The notes under the pieces: generated by a model | The model's database searches: none | Told to the model about the DNA's origin: nothing | What the model saw: only the letters and a program-made list of their open reading frames with translations | Translations under genes and position numbers: made by a program | Shown: in pieces, positions 47,116 through 57,288 of the stretch | Layout of the letters: every line of letters begins with the position of its first letter | Position numbering within the stretch: the first letter of the stretch is position 1 | From: Epichloe hybrida | Taxonomy: Eukaryota; Ascomycota; Sordariomycetes; Hypocreales; Clavicipitaceae | Length of the DNA stretch: 64,000 nt | Assembly (NCBI GenBank): GCA_019022495.1 | Contig: JAFEKR010000064.1 | Span: 62,001 to 126,000 of the forward strand | Reading direction: 5' to 3'

Positions 47116-47886
47116 ATGCAGTTCAAGGCCATTATCGTTTCTGCCCTCGCTGGCGTCGCTCTCGGGGAGTCCCCCATGTCTGGTGTTTCCAACACGACTT
47201 CCGTGGTGGTGACCAAGGTCGTCACGGGATATACTACCTACTGCCCTGAGCCGACGACCGTGTGCGTCGGCACCAAGACGTACACTGTTACGAAGCCTAC
47301 TACCCTGACCATCACGGACTGCCCCTGCACCATCACCGAGGTAAGAAGGCCTTGTTTCTTTTGGAGTTGGAGGGGGAGACCAATGGGCCGTCGTTCGCTT
47401 GCTAACTCGGTCGTGTAGACGTTCAAGTTCCCTCATCAGACTCCTGTCAAGCCTGTCCATCCCCCTAGCAAGGCTACCAACCCTGCTTACCCCGGAAACA
47501 ATGGTGGCAATGGTGACAATGGCAATGGCAACGGCAACGGCAACGGCAATGGCAATGGCAACAACGGTGACAACGGCAGTGGAAACAACGGTGACAACGG
47601 CAGTGGAAACAACGGCAACGGCAACGGAAACAACGGCAACGGCAACGGAGACAACGGAAACGGAAACGGAAACAACGGCAATGGCAATGGCAACAACGGA
47701 AACGGCAACGGCAACGGCAATGGTGACAACGGCAACGGCAACGGCAACGGCAGCGGCAGTGGCAACGACAACAAGACCCCCGCTGGCCCATCCTCTCCCG
47801 TCGTCATCGGCGCCGCCGAGGGCCGCTCCATCGCCTACAGCTTCGCCATGGCCGCTGCGGGTGTCATCGGTGCTATTGCCCTGTAG
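47116..47886 (+). CDS. GPI-anchored cell-wall protein with Asn/Gly repeat stalk
   Basis: Exons are 47,116-47,340 and 47,419-47,886, giving 230 residues. The intron is 78 bp with a GCTAAC branch. The protein has a signal peptide ([17 protein letters not shown]). A Thr/Val-rich domain with four cysteines follows ([11 protein letters not shown] and TITDCPC), as in fungal Sed1/Ccg-6-like wall proteins. Then comes a ~95-residue (NG)n stalk broken by D and S, and a C-terminal hydrophobic tail preceded by small residues, which fits GPI attachment. It should sit on the cell wall or plasma membrane. The stalk DNA is a GGCAAC/GGTGAC minisatellite that gives long false frames on the minus strand. Array length probably varies between strains. 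Confidence 0.88.
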
Positions 47887-48347
47887 AGCAAATGGATGGT
47901 CTATTCCACTCGCGGTGGGAAGTAGTGGGTTGATTGGAAAGGCGCGTGGGTTCACGGTTTCTCGGAATAGTATTATACGATTCTTCATTCTCGCTGGAGT
48001 CCTGGCTTTCAGAGCCGATGTGGCGTTTGCATGTTTTTTTTATTCTTCTTCAAAGGACGGGGGGTTCAAGGTCGAGTCGAGTGTGGTGGTAGTTGCTTCT
48101 TTTGTCGCATATACGATGGAACAAGCTATTTATTTATATTTATGATCAAAATTTGCTTTGTGCTTTAAATGTGAGGTTATTCTTTTCTTGAAAACCCCCA
48201 AAAATGACTATTTGCTCTTAACTGGGTATCGGGAATTTGTAAAAGCAAAAAAAAAAAAAAAAAAAGCGTGATTAAAAATAAAAAGATAGATGCCTTCTTC
48301 GGAACATGATGGCTTAATCAAATGTCCCTGCCGCAAAACACTGCCCG
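47887..48347. other. Intergenic between convergent genes
   Basis: This is the 3' side of the wall-protein and DUF7053 genes. It contains a poly-A run at 48,248-48,265. Nothing else is seen. Confidence 0.6.
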
Positions 48348-49127
48348 TCATTGAAGCTCTGCTGCGGACGGGAATCGTGCCAGAGGAGGCTTATCTTCCA
48401 GCTCCATGGGCGGAGTCGGGGGCAATGGACGATCTGCGAACGAGCTCCTGTTGGAGAAGCGGTGATTCTGGGGGATGCTCGCGGTCCTGACGTGTGAGGA
48501 AGAAGCCATGGATGCTCGGGCGGCCATCGTCGCGTGGTGGTTCTGATGATGTAGATGATGGGGACAAGGACGGTAGGGATGATGACCATGGCTATCCGTC
48601 CGGGCGAGTTGGAGGTCGAGGTCCAAGTTCCTCGCCGCCCGGGACAGGCGGTCCGCGAGCACGGCGTGGCTCTTCCTGATGGTCTTCTTGACGAAGCTCG
48701 CCATGATGATGCCGCACCGCAGGTCGACGTCCTCGCGGACGTAGAGGCCCGAGGGGGGCGCGCCGAGGCCCAGCTCGGCGGGCTCAGAGGGCTCTCCTGG
48801 CACGGAGCCGCCGATGGACCACTTGGACCGCGTTTCCACGCCCATGGGCGCGTAGCAGTGCGTTTGCAGGCCGCGCGCGAGGTCGTGGAAGGCACACGTG
48901 TACGTGATGGTCATGTGGCCCGAGGCCAGCTTGTCGGTGAGCGAGTACCACGCGCACCCGAGCTCCTCCTCTGGCGAGTGCGGCGGCGGCGGGATGCGGT
49001 GCCGCTCCCGGACGAGAGGGTTCAGGTCAATCATCTGGATGTGGTCGTGGAGGAAGGCGACGGCGGCCTCGCGGGAGAGCCCGAGGGGGAGCGGCGTGAT
49101 GGACGTGAAGAGGCTGCGTTTGGGCAT
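48348..49127 (-). CDS. DUF7053-family fungal protein
   Basis: This is a single exon of 259 residues from an ATG at 49,127. The conserved part (1-155) runs MPKRSLFTSITPLPLGLSRE, FLHDHIQMIDLNPLV, IPPPPHSPEEE, CAWYSLTDKL, YTCAFHDLARGLQTHCYAPMG and GLYVREDVDLRCGIIMASFVKKT. It resembles the START-like DUF7053 family common in ascomycetes, whose function is unknown. The domain suggests binding of a small hydrophobic ligand, but this is inference. The C-terminal ~80 residues are His/Ser/Pro-rich and probably disordered. Confidence 0.82.
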   Translation of the reverse strand: MPKRSLFTSITPLPLGLSREAAVAFLHDHIQMIDLNPLVRERHRIPPPPHSPEEELGCAWYSLTDKLASGHMTITYTCAFHDLARGLQTHCYAPMGVETRSKWSIGGSVPGEPSEPAELGLGAPPSGLYVREDVDLRCGIIMASFVKKTIRKSHAVLADRLSRAARNLDLDLQLARTDSHGHHPYRPCPHHLHHQNHHATMAARASMASSSHVRTASIPQNHRFSNRSSFADRPLPPTPPMELEDKPPLARFPSAAELQ

Positions 49128-50566
49128 GGTTGGGCAAGTACTAAGGTAGGGAGGGTATTTGCGTCTATCGGCTGGTTGAAGACACGTGTTACTTTATGGA
49201 ATAAAAAAAGGAGGAGATGATGATGTTTGACTCCAGGGATTTGTGTCGTCTATGTATGTACAGTACAGTTGCGTCTTGTGAAACCAAGAGACCGACAAAA
49301 GGGGGGGGGAGGGGATCGCAAATCATCGACAAAATCGACGTCACACGCACACACTCGAACTCAAAGCCAAATTGGTCACTGCACTGCACTGCATCCGCTC
49401 GTGGAAAAAAGCGTCAACGTACGTCGGTGACCCGGTGCATCTCCATCGTCGTCGTCGTCGTCGTCGTCGTGGGAATAATGCAACGCGAGGGAAATTTTGG
49501 CAAGATCGGCGATAGTATGTTTCGTCGGGAAAAGAGAAGTCATCGGGTTTGTTTTGCATCAATCAATGCGCCCCACCCGGAGCTTCAGCATTCGTCTCAC
49601 CAGTCGGCCTTTTTACTCAACTTGTGAGCTCCACCCACCCACACACATCCCACCCCCCCCTGTTCACCACGAGTTGCTGTTACATACATATGTACATAAG
49701 GTCGTCGGGAAGCCGCCGTTGCGCTCGGAACGAACAACCCAGCGTCGGGCGAGCGAGCAGGTGGCACGGCCTCGAGTTTGCTCGTGTCGAAGAGGAAACG
49801 GAACAAGAAGACAAAAAGTCCATGGTTTTCATCGACGCGAGACTTTCAGACCCAACGGACGCCAGGAGGAGGAGGGGGAGGGAGGGGGAGGGGGATCGGG
49901 CGTTTGGTTCACGAACTCCCTACGGATAAAAAAAAAAAAGATGAGACATGTCATTTTCTCATCGGCATGTGGTATTGCCATCGGCACCTCGGCAACCCCA
50001 CTCAACTTTATCTGGAAGTTGAACAAGTGTAGACCTTGATCCAAGTTCCGCACGTTTTATCGAGTACACAGATATACGGATTACGGAACAGATATGACTA
50101 GCAACCAAGAAGATGAATGAAATGGCCGCCCACATCTCACCGACGTGGATGAACATGATGTCTGGTAATCCGTACGTACCAACACATACTCCGTATCCTG
50201 CAAATAGCCAGCCAGGCTCAACGTAGAAATCTTTCATCGTCGTCTTTGGCAAGGTGACACTTCGCTGTAGGGTAGCACATACATCACTTGTATTATTTTA
50301 TTACTGCAACGAACGGTTGGTTGCTGCACGTGGTTCACCATCAAGGACCGCTTCGTCACGCCGATGATCCTTGACCCACAAAGCCACAGCCACAGCCACA
50401 GCCACAGCCACAGTCACAGTCACAGCCACAGCCACAGATACTTGCAGATGCCCCGATTTACTCCCGATTTACCCGTCACAAGAACCAGCCAATTTCCATT
50501 CTCAGAACTTGTCCATCTCATGCATTTCGTCACGCTTGTTATACAAAATCCTGGTACAGCAATACC
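49128..50566. other. Intergenic, no gene seen
   Basis: It contains (GTC)n at 49,451-49,471, an (AGCCAC)n array at 50,381-50,437, and TACGGATTACGG, TAATCCGTACG and TACTCCGTA motifs at about 50,075-50,195. Confidence 0.6.
50381..50437 (+). repeat. (AGCCAC)n hexamer array
   Basis: About nine units occur, two with C-to-T change, close to the ORC4 3' end. Confidence 0.9.
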
Positions 50567-53135
50567 TCAAATCTCCCGACACCACCGCGCCAGAAGGGGA
50601 CTCAGTTTGACCGCCGTGGGAATCTCCTCCAGTGTAACGTCAACCTTCCACATCTTGCCATCTAGCCCTCCGTGTCCTGCGCTTCTGCTGCCACCGATCC
50701 CGCCCGGTACCAGGAGGCCGAGGGCGACCAGCCGTTCCCACGCGATGCCCGCGACACCGCGGCTCCATACTCGAGCAAGACCTCCAAGGGCCAGCATTCC
50801 TGCGGTGGACGACTGCACGCGCTGCTTGACCATGAGCGAGCTGTACTCGTCGTAGGCCATGGCGAAGTTGACCGTGTCTGTGTGAGCCACAATGTCCAGC
50901 CTTGCTGCGGCGATGAGCATGGCGAGGTCCAGATCCGACAGCGTAGATAAAAGCTGCAGCCGCGAGTCTGGCGGAGCCAGCGATGTCACTTCCGATGTGG
51001 CGGATGGGCTGATCAGCGTCATGTCCTTTGCCGACAGTGACGACAGGGGCAGTATCCACTCCGTGAAAAAGGCAGCCGCGGATTTCGTCGTGAAAAAATG
51101 ATACTGCAGCAGGTGTTGGAATTGTCGTTGCTTGTAGAGCTCCTGTTTGGTCGTTGGCAACGTCAGCATCCTTGCCCCTTCCAGCTTCCACATCTTCCAG
51201 GCGCGCCAGTTTTCTCGTCAATGCCACCGCCACACACGAGGGGGCCAAAACGAACCTCTATCTTGTGAGTCCAGTATTTCTGAAACTCAAGGTAGCCATC
51301 CACCCCTACATCGATGCCTTCCGCGGCCGCATCGGCCTGGTCGATCATCAGGCCCTGTCGGCAAATTTGCCAGTAACCTGCTAACGACCTCGGTGGCGCA
51401 AGGTATACGTATCTATGACTGAAACGGCTCTTGACTCTCTTCTCGAGCAACTCCACCACATCCAGGCGAGTGGTGCAGCCGAGGATGGCGATGGGAGCTT
51501 TGCGGGATTGGGCAATGTCGAACAAGTTGTACAGCAGCGTCTGTCGAGGGTGGGCGGCAAACATGTCAAACTCATCAATGATGAACACGACCGACTGCGA
51601 CGTAATGCTTTCATCCGTGCCCATGATTTCTGATGGATGGGACAATAATGCCAGCAGTGATGCCATCGTGTCGGCGTAGTTGGTCTGGCTCCCCGAGTCA
51701 GTGCCAAGTTGCCATGATTTTGAAGTTGGGGGGAAGGGGCACATCTGCACGTCTGGTACATACCCGATTCAGTAGATCGTCTTCAACCTCCATCTCTTTG
51801 CCTAGCTGTCGCCAAATCTCCTTCAGTGCCAACTTATCATCCGTGTGGATGAAGCCATTGAGCCGAACCACGTGAAACTCGTGCCGGTGCTCTTTCGACA
51901 GATCGACAATGATTTTCTCGACCAGCTGCAGATAACCAAGTCGTCAGCAACAGCTCCCATGTGTCAAAATCAAAGATGCCTCATTCGCTTGCGCTGCATA
52001 CCGTTGTCTTGCCGCAGCCTCTCGGCCCAATGATCAACATTGAATTACCCTCGCCTGCGAGAACGGTCTGCTCCACTAGCTGTCTTGCCTTCTCATATGG
52101 TTCATCCTGTCCGTATATGCGTATTCTTCGACGGCCTGAGCATCGATCCAAAAGAACACGCTGAAATGCTCGTAGATGTTGCTCTAAGTTAGGTATGTCT
52201 GGTACTTCTGCTGGTGGCACAGGCCCAGCCTCAGCCGCCTTGGCTCCCGGTTCCAAAGGCTTGCTCGGGGTCTTCAGCACGTCTTCCTGTGAGCAGGATT
52301 TGCACAGCCACTCGCCCTCAGGGATCTCGGCGACATCGTAGCATTGTTGGTGGACAGCAAAATCGCAATTGTCGCAGAGGATGATCTCGTTGGGCGCTTG
52401 AGAGTCAGGTTTGGAACAAATCTCGCATACAATGCCATCATCGTATTTCTCCTGCTCCGTTCGCGCCTTCGTCATCCGTGGCTTCTTCGCGCTTGGTGTC
52501 TTTGGTAGGTCTTCGAAGAACACCTCACCGTCGACGCCTCGATTAAAGGTGACATTTTTTCGTGGTCGGCCTCTTTTCTTTTTGGTCGGAGTAAGAATTC
52601 CCTTTGGTGCCGGCACCGAAGCCGACTTTGAAGGAGCTGATGCAGCGGCGCTGCTGGGTTGGATGACATTTGCTGCCTTCGTCTTCACCGTTGCTTTGGC
52701 TGGCGGCCGTCCTAGTCGACTGGGCGCGGTACCCTTTCTCGTAGACGGTAGATCACCGTTGTCCCATATCGTGCCCTTGAGAGCTGCCAACTTGATGGCC
52801 GGCCGGGCCTTCATTGGCGACACACCATTGCCGGCAGGCCTGTTCAGGAAACCATGTGCGCCGGCGCTGCTATGCGGCTTTGGGGATGCTGGCGCGGGAG
52901 CCGTGGGAGCAGGAGTCTTTCCATTGACCTGCGGCTGTGCCTGACGACCATAGCCAAAAACCCCAGAGATGGCGGAAGCAATGGCCGAGAGAGCAGTGGG
53001 TGTCGACGGGGATGCGGTGGCCGTTTCGTCAAATTTTGGGCGTTTAATCGACGATGGCGTTTGTGTCTGACTCATGTCATTTTCGGTGTCGTCGAGCGAC
53101 CGCTTTCGACTCGTGGGGGTCGCATCTTGATCCAT
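50567..53135 (-). CDS. ORC4: Origin recognition complex subunit 4 with AT-hook and PHD finger
   Basis: Exons are 53,135-52,002, 51,925-51,764, 51,684-51,256 and 51,142-50,567, giving 766 residues. All three introns (76, 79 and 113 bp) are in phase 0. The third uses a weak GTTCGT donor; the join THKIE-ELYKQRQF is chosen by frame. Domains are an Ala/Pro/Ser-rich region (1-180), an AT-hook KKKRGRPRK (about 185-193), a PHD finger (235-282) with all eight ligands (C237, C240, C254, C257, H262, C265, C278, C281), and an AAA+ ATPase with Walker A GPRGCGKTT (370-378) and Walker B VVFIIDEFD (about 464-472). The C-terminus (LLPLSSLS to WKVDVTLEEIP) is the ORC4 winged-helix part. It is a nuclear subunit of the ORC that marks replication origins. 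A start at 53,252 is also open. Confidence 0.93.
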
Positions 53136-54833
53136 CGCCAGTCCAGTCCCAAGCTCATGGGCATCGAGTTGTGGATGGTGAGTTGTTGGTCGATTTGGCC
53201 GTGTTTTTTCGGCTTGCTTGTTGGAGACGGATGGAATCTGGCATGCGGTCATCGAGGGGGCAGCGACTCGGGCGCGTCTACGGAGTACCGCACGCGTCAA
53301 TTGGCTGGCGTGGCGTGAGGTGACTGACGGATTGGAGAAGGAGACAGACGCGTTGAGCGCGCGCGGTCAGCCGGATTCTCCTCTCCCCACTCATACACCC
53401 CACTGTACGGAGTACTCAGACAGATTATAACAGATCGCTCTTGACTCACCCGCGGGCCGCGCGCACCTTCTCGAAGATGGATGAACGCTCTCCTGTGGCT
53501 GCCGCACGCATTTACCAGGATTGACCTGCATCTCCTGCCCGGGGAGAACTTGATCATCTTCAGAAATCGCTAACCTGCTGCCGTTGGAAGCCCTGGTCAA
53601 GCTGTAACACGGGCTGTTTCACGCAATCGAGGCCCACGAGCAGCCGCAGCAGCACCACCGCGCTCGCGAGAGGCTGTACAAAACATAATTCTCTTGGCGA
53701 CAAACAACTTGTTCCAATCATTTGGCATAGATGTCGCCAAGGATGTGGTCGAGTCTGGCAAAGAGCCGACTCAAGAAGACATCCAAGACATCAGCAGTGG
53801 CATCCTCGAGAGCAGGGTCGACAATAAAACGCGGCGACGATATCGGCTGGTGGCAACTGCTTTCCCAGGCATGCTGATGTCGCTCAATCATTCTTGATAC
53901 TCTGGCCTCCTTCTTCGTTGCTGACAACCAACTCCCTCCGTCATCAGTTTGCTTATGGCTACATCGCCGCTGAGTGCTGCCCCTTCTGCTCATGGCAGCA
54001 CTCTCCGTCGTCTCCCGTGCGACACGATAGAAGCCGTGGCCAATTATTCGCTTCGTCATACTTACTCTCTTGGCTATCGGAACTGGCCTGGTCTCCCTAC
54101 TGTGGTTCTCAGGACTGACCTCTGAAAAAAATAAAAAAAAAATGACGTCGATAGGGTGGACAGATGCTTAGAGGATCTCCAAACACCATGGGTCCTCATC
54201 ACAATAATTGTCGTCTTCACAGCCATTCTCCTCCTTGCCCATACCGGAGGTGCCAGCGTTAATGACCCTGAGAAGCCATCGAGAAAACTATTTCTCCCGA
54301 AAGAAGCAGCCGTCTTACGAGCCTGCATCCGTAACCATGACGTCAAGCAACAGCTGGGGAAAACAGGAACAAAAGAATAGTCACGACCATGTCAATGGCC
54401 ATCAGAAGAAACGACCCCCTTCTCCATATGATGAGCATGACGTTGGCATGACTTACGGTCGGTCCGAAAGTTGCGACCCTCTCAAGCAGCCTACTGAGAG
54501 TATCGAGGAGCATCCCATGTTTGAGCAAAACATATCACATCTCTTCTTTCTCTTATCAAGTCGATCAACTCATGCAGTTGCAGGTACGGCCGAGAAACGG
54601 GCCAGACATACACATAAGATGCTGTGACGGGGTGTCCAAGTATGGTTCAACTTGCTGACGAATGTCGTACCGCGGCGGATTGATAATGTCTTGTTCAAAA
54701 CTACATACCCCGGCGAAAAAAAATCAGCATCTCCCGGGAGTGAAAAGCACGCAAGGTGGTGGACATGCAACAGAAGTGTAGCAACCTAGAAATAGGGAAA
54801 GAGATGTCTATCATGGAGAACTACAAACTGAGC
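53136..54833. other. ORC4 promoter and unresolved frames, possibly a decayed gene
   Basis: Two CGGAGTAC motifs lie at 53,277 and 53,405. On the plus strand, separate frames at 53,715-54,630 include a membrane-like segment (IRFVILTLLAIGTGLVSLLWF near 54,030-54,095) and another (VLITIIVVFTAILLLAH near 54,190-54,240), broken by stops. I could not join them with convincing splice sites. This may be a degraded membrane-protein gene or chance. Confidence 0.3.
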
Positions 54834-56581
54834 TCATAAATACAACCCGCCGGTCAAACGTGGTCTCGTGTCCCGCGTACTTTCATTCCTCAGTGTGGAT
54901 TTGACTCTTCTTCTTCCATGATAGACACACAGTCCTGTCCCACCACTTTCGTGACGACTATTGGCCGGACACAGAGGACTGCTCGGCAGATGCTCAGGGA
55001 CATCAAACTCGAAATCCTGTGGCGCTGGAGTCTGCTGTCGTCGAATTCGTGGTGCTGGCATCGGATCCCACCATTCCCGTGGCTGTGCAGAGAGACTGAT
55101 TCGCTGACATCTATGATGATGTGCACTTGGACCTAAGCGGGGTGAAGATGGCGTGGGCGAGGGAGCAATGTCCGCGTTGCTCCCTGGCGGCGCCAGTGAC
55201 GTGAAAAAGCCCCTTGGCTTTCCATCCGCTGTGTCCTCGTCTATTGGAGGGGTGCTGACTCGCACAGCCTCCTGGCGCTTGTTACGATCAAGGCTCAATC
55301 TGGCACGGAAAGTGTGCTATATACTTACATTGCCTGGGAACTGACTGTTGGCAGTTTTGAAACTGCCTTGGAGGCGAAAAGATCAGTCTCGATGTACCTG
55401 GAGAGCGGGTTCTTGATGCAGGCAACTTACTGTTTATGCTATGAGAAGAGTCAAGCAAAGCCATTTTGTTGGTGCTTCCTGAACTACGTCTAGACTTCGT
55501 AATGGAACAAATTGACCTCAATCGAGGTTTTGATCGTGAGCGAGGTCCTTTGAAGAGTTTGCGAGTGAATTTCGACTGTTGCAGTTCATCTTTCAACCTC
55601 GACCCTGTTTTCCCAAAACCACGCGACCAAATTGATATCCTTGGAACAATCACAATAGGATCACAGCCGACCTCTGCTTCTTCTGGCCCTTGAACTTCGC
55701 TATCGTCGCCTTGCGTTTCTTCCTGTGCATTCGTCAGTTCTTTACCACCCCTTTTATTTAAGAATTGTGTCAGACTCGAGTACCTTGACACGTTCAGAAA
55801 CCTGGGGTTGAGAACCGATGCCGGGTGGGATGAGGAAATAATCATCTATTTTAGACAAATTGGATCTCCTGGAGTGAATGGAAGGAGCACTCGGCTGTGA
55901 AGTTGGTTGCTGTGCATCGAGCCTCGTTGCAATCGAAGTTGTATCATCACCACCTGACTTCACCGTAGCCTCGTCTGATTTAATTGTCATTGCACCGCTT
56001 TCGCTTGAACAATGTGCCTCAATTTTTCCTACTGGCTGTTGCAGCGACAAAACATGAGCCGACTCTGACAAATATGGACTCGCGACTTGGGGTGCATTCC
56101 GGTTACTGAACTTGGAAGACAAGGGTGATGACATCGATGCTGTTGGCGAAGCATGGGACACATCTCGCCCTTCCGCCTCGCCTGTTGACTTCTGATTCTG
56201 ATATCGCGCTCTCCATCTCCAAAACCGTGAGCTAGCGTTGCTTTTCGCTCTTGACGTAGATATCGGCTGTCTTTCTGCCCAATAGCCTTCTGGGAACCAG
56301 ACCTATTCGTATCCTTCTCGAGGTGGACGTGGGGGGTCTACACCAAAGACAGAGGCGGACGGGCGTTGGGAGAATGGGCTATTCGAAGCTCGGCCCGGCG
56401 GGAACAGGGCAGCAGGAGCAGATGACTCTGTTGGTGCCCCATCATGTAGCATATTCTCCCGCCATCCTAACGCGCCAGTCTCGGGAGCAGCAGGAGTCGA
56501 AAAGTTGAGATAGAAGAGCGGAGGTGTTGTAAAGGCAGAAGATGGCAGACTAAAATAACTGTAATCATACTGAGCAAGCAT
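54834..56581 (-). pseudogene. Fungal WFPEGYWAER-family gene with one in-frame TAG
   Basis: Exons are 56,581-55,784, 55,722-55,431, 55,366-55,329 (38 nt) and 55,271-54,834. The lengths sum to 522 codons in one frame, with normal GTnnGT...AG introns of 57-64 bp. Codon 93 (56,305-56,303) is TAG within GYE-stop-VWFPEGYWAER; the family sequence as I know it has Trp there, so this looks like TGG to TAG, a G-to-A change in a CpA context on the other strand. Everything downstream is intact: RFWRWRARYQ, QFPGNEAVRVSTPP, REWWDP and the C-terminal VPEHLPSSPLCPANSRHESGGTGLCVYHGRRR block. The protein would otherwise be about 521 residues, largely disordered with conserved N- and C-terminal motifs and no known function. 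It could be a recent null allele or a base-call error. Confidence 0.75.
56303..56305 (-). other. Premature TAG codon
   Basis: It is the single stop in an otherwise open 522-codon, four-exon reading frame. Confidence 0.85.
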
Positions 56582-57288
56582 ATTCTTCGACAAGCCCGGG
56601 GACCTCGCGTTTAATGACGTACTTTACCTCGTTGGGCACTGACAAGACCGGACTGGATAGCATCGTTTCCCGAATGGCCAAGGTCTCCGACATTAGGTCT
56701 TCGAAACACGCGCGCTATCAAGTGAGAAGCGTGCGGCTTCAGAAGATGCCAGGGAGAAACCCCAGAAAGAGCTCGTCGACCGGCCGTATTTCAGGTCAGG
56801 ACGTCGAATTGCATGTCTATGTTCCGTGAGATACAAAAATGATAGACCGAATTGCAGTCTGCACAATTTTATCAATAGTTCCATAGGACTAAAGGATATT
56901 CGCAGGGTAATTCTAGGTCCAAAAAAAAAGGGTACAATGAGGGAGTATAAAGAGAGATCAGGATGTGTCAATGACATTTGGTGCCTGTACTGAACACCAA
57001 CACCAGCAAGCCATGCGTCACAAGTTCGGGGGAAGGTGCGAACCTCACGCCAATGGCAGAGGGGTTTTCTTTTTTTTGCAGTTTGCAGTTTGCAAATATT
57101 TGCAAGTTCTCCGATGAGACATAGGCCACTGATTGACCGTTACTTTGGAAGATATATATTTCATCTTTCTCTTGTAAATCCTCAAGGTATAGATCTGCCA
57201 ATTCCTTACTCCAAACGCCATGCAAGGCTTTCTGAATAGTGCATTCGCATCTTGCTTTTCTAATTCCACCCGTGACCATGCCGTTCAT
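56582..57288. other. Intergenic, 3' of bystin and 5' of the broken gene
   Basis: A minus-strand frame at 56,693-56,977 lies where the promoter or leader of the broken gene should be. No family is recognised. Confidence 0.55.

Noticed and set aside
47068..47988. Minus-strand 306-codon Val/Ala-rich frame
   Set aside because: It is antisense to the GPI wall-protein gene and created by its GGCAAC repeat; the plus strand has signal peptide, cysteines, intron and GPI tail.
56303..56305. TAG as a programmed readthrough codon
   Set aside because: The context after the stop (GTC TGG) is not the known CTA readthrough motif, and the family has an ordinary Trp here.
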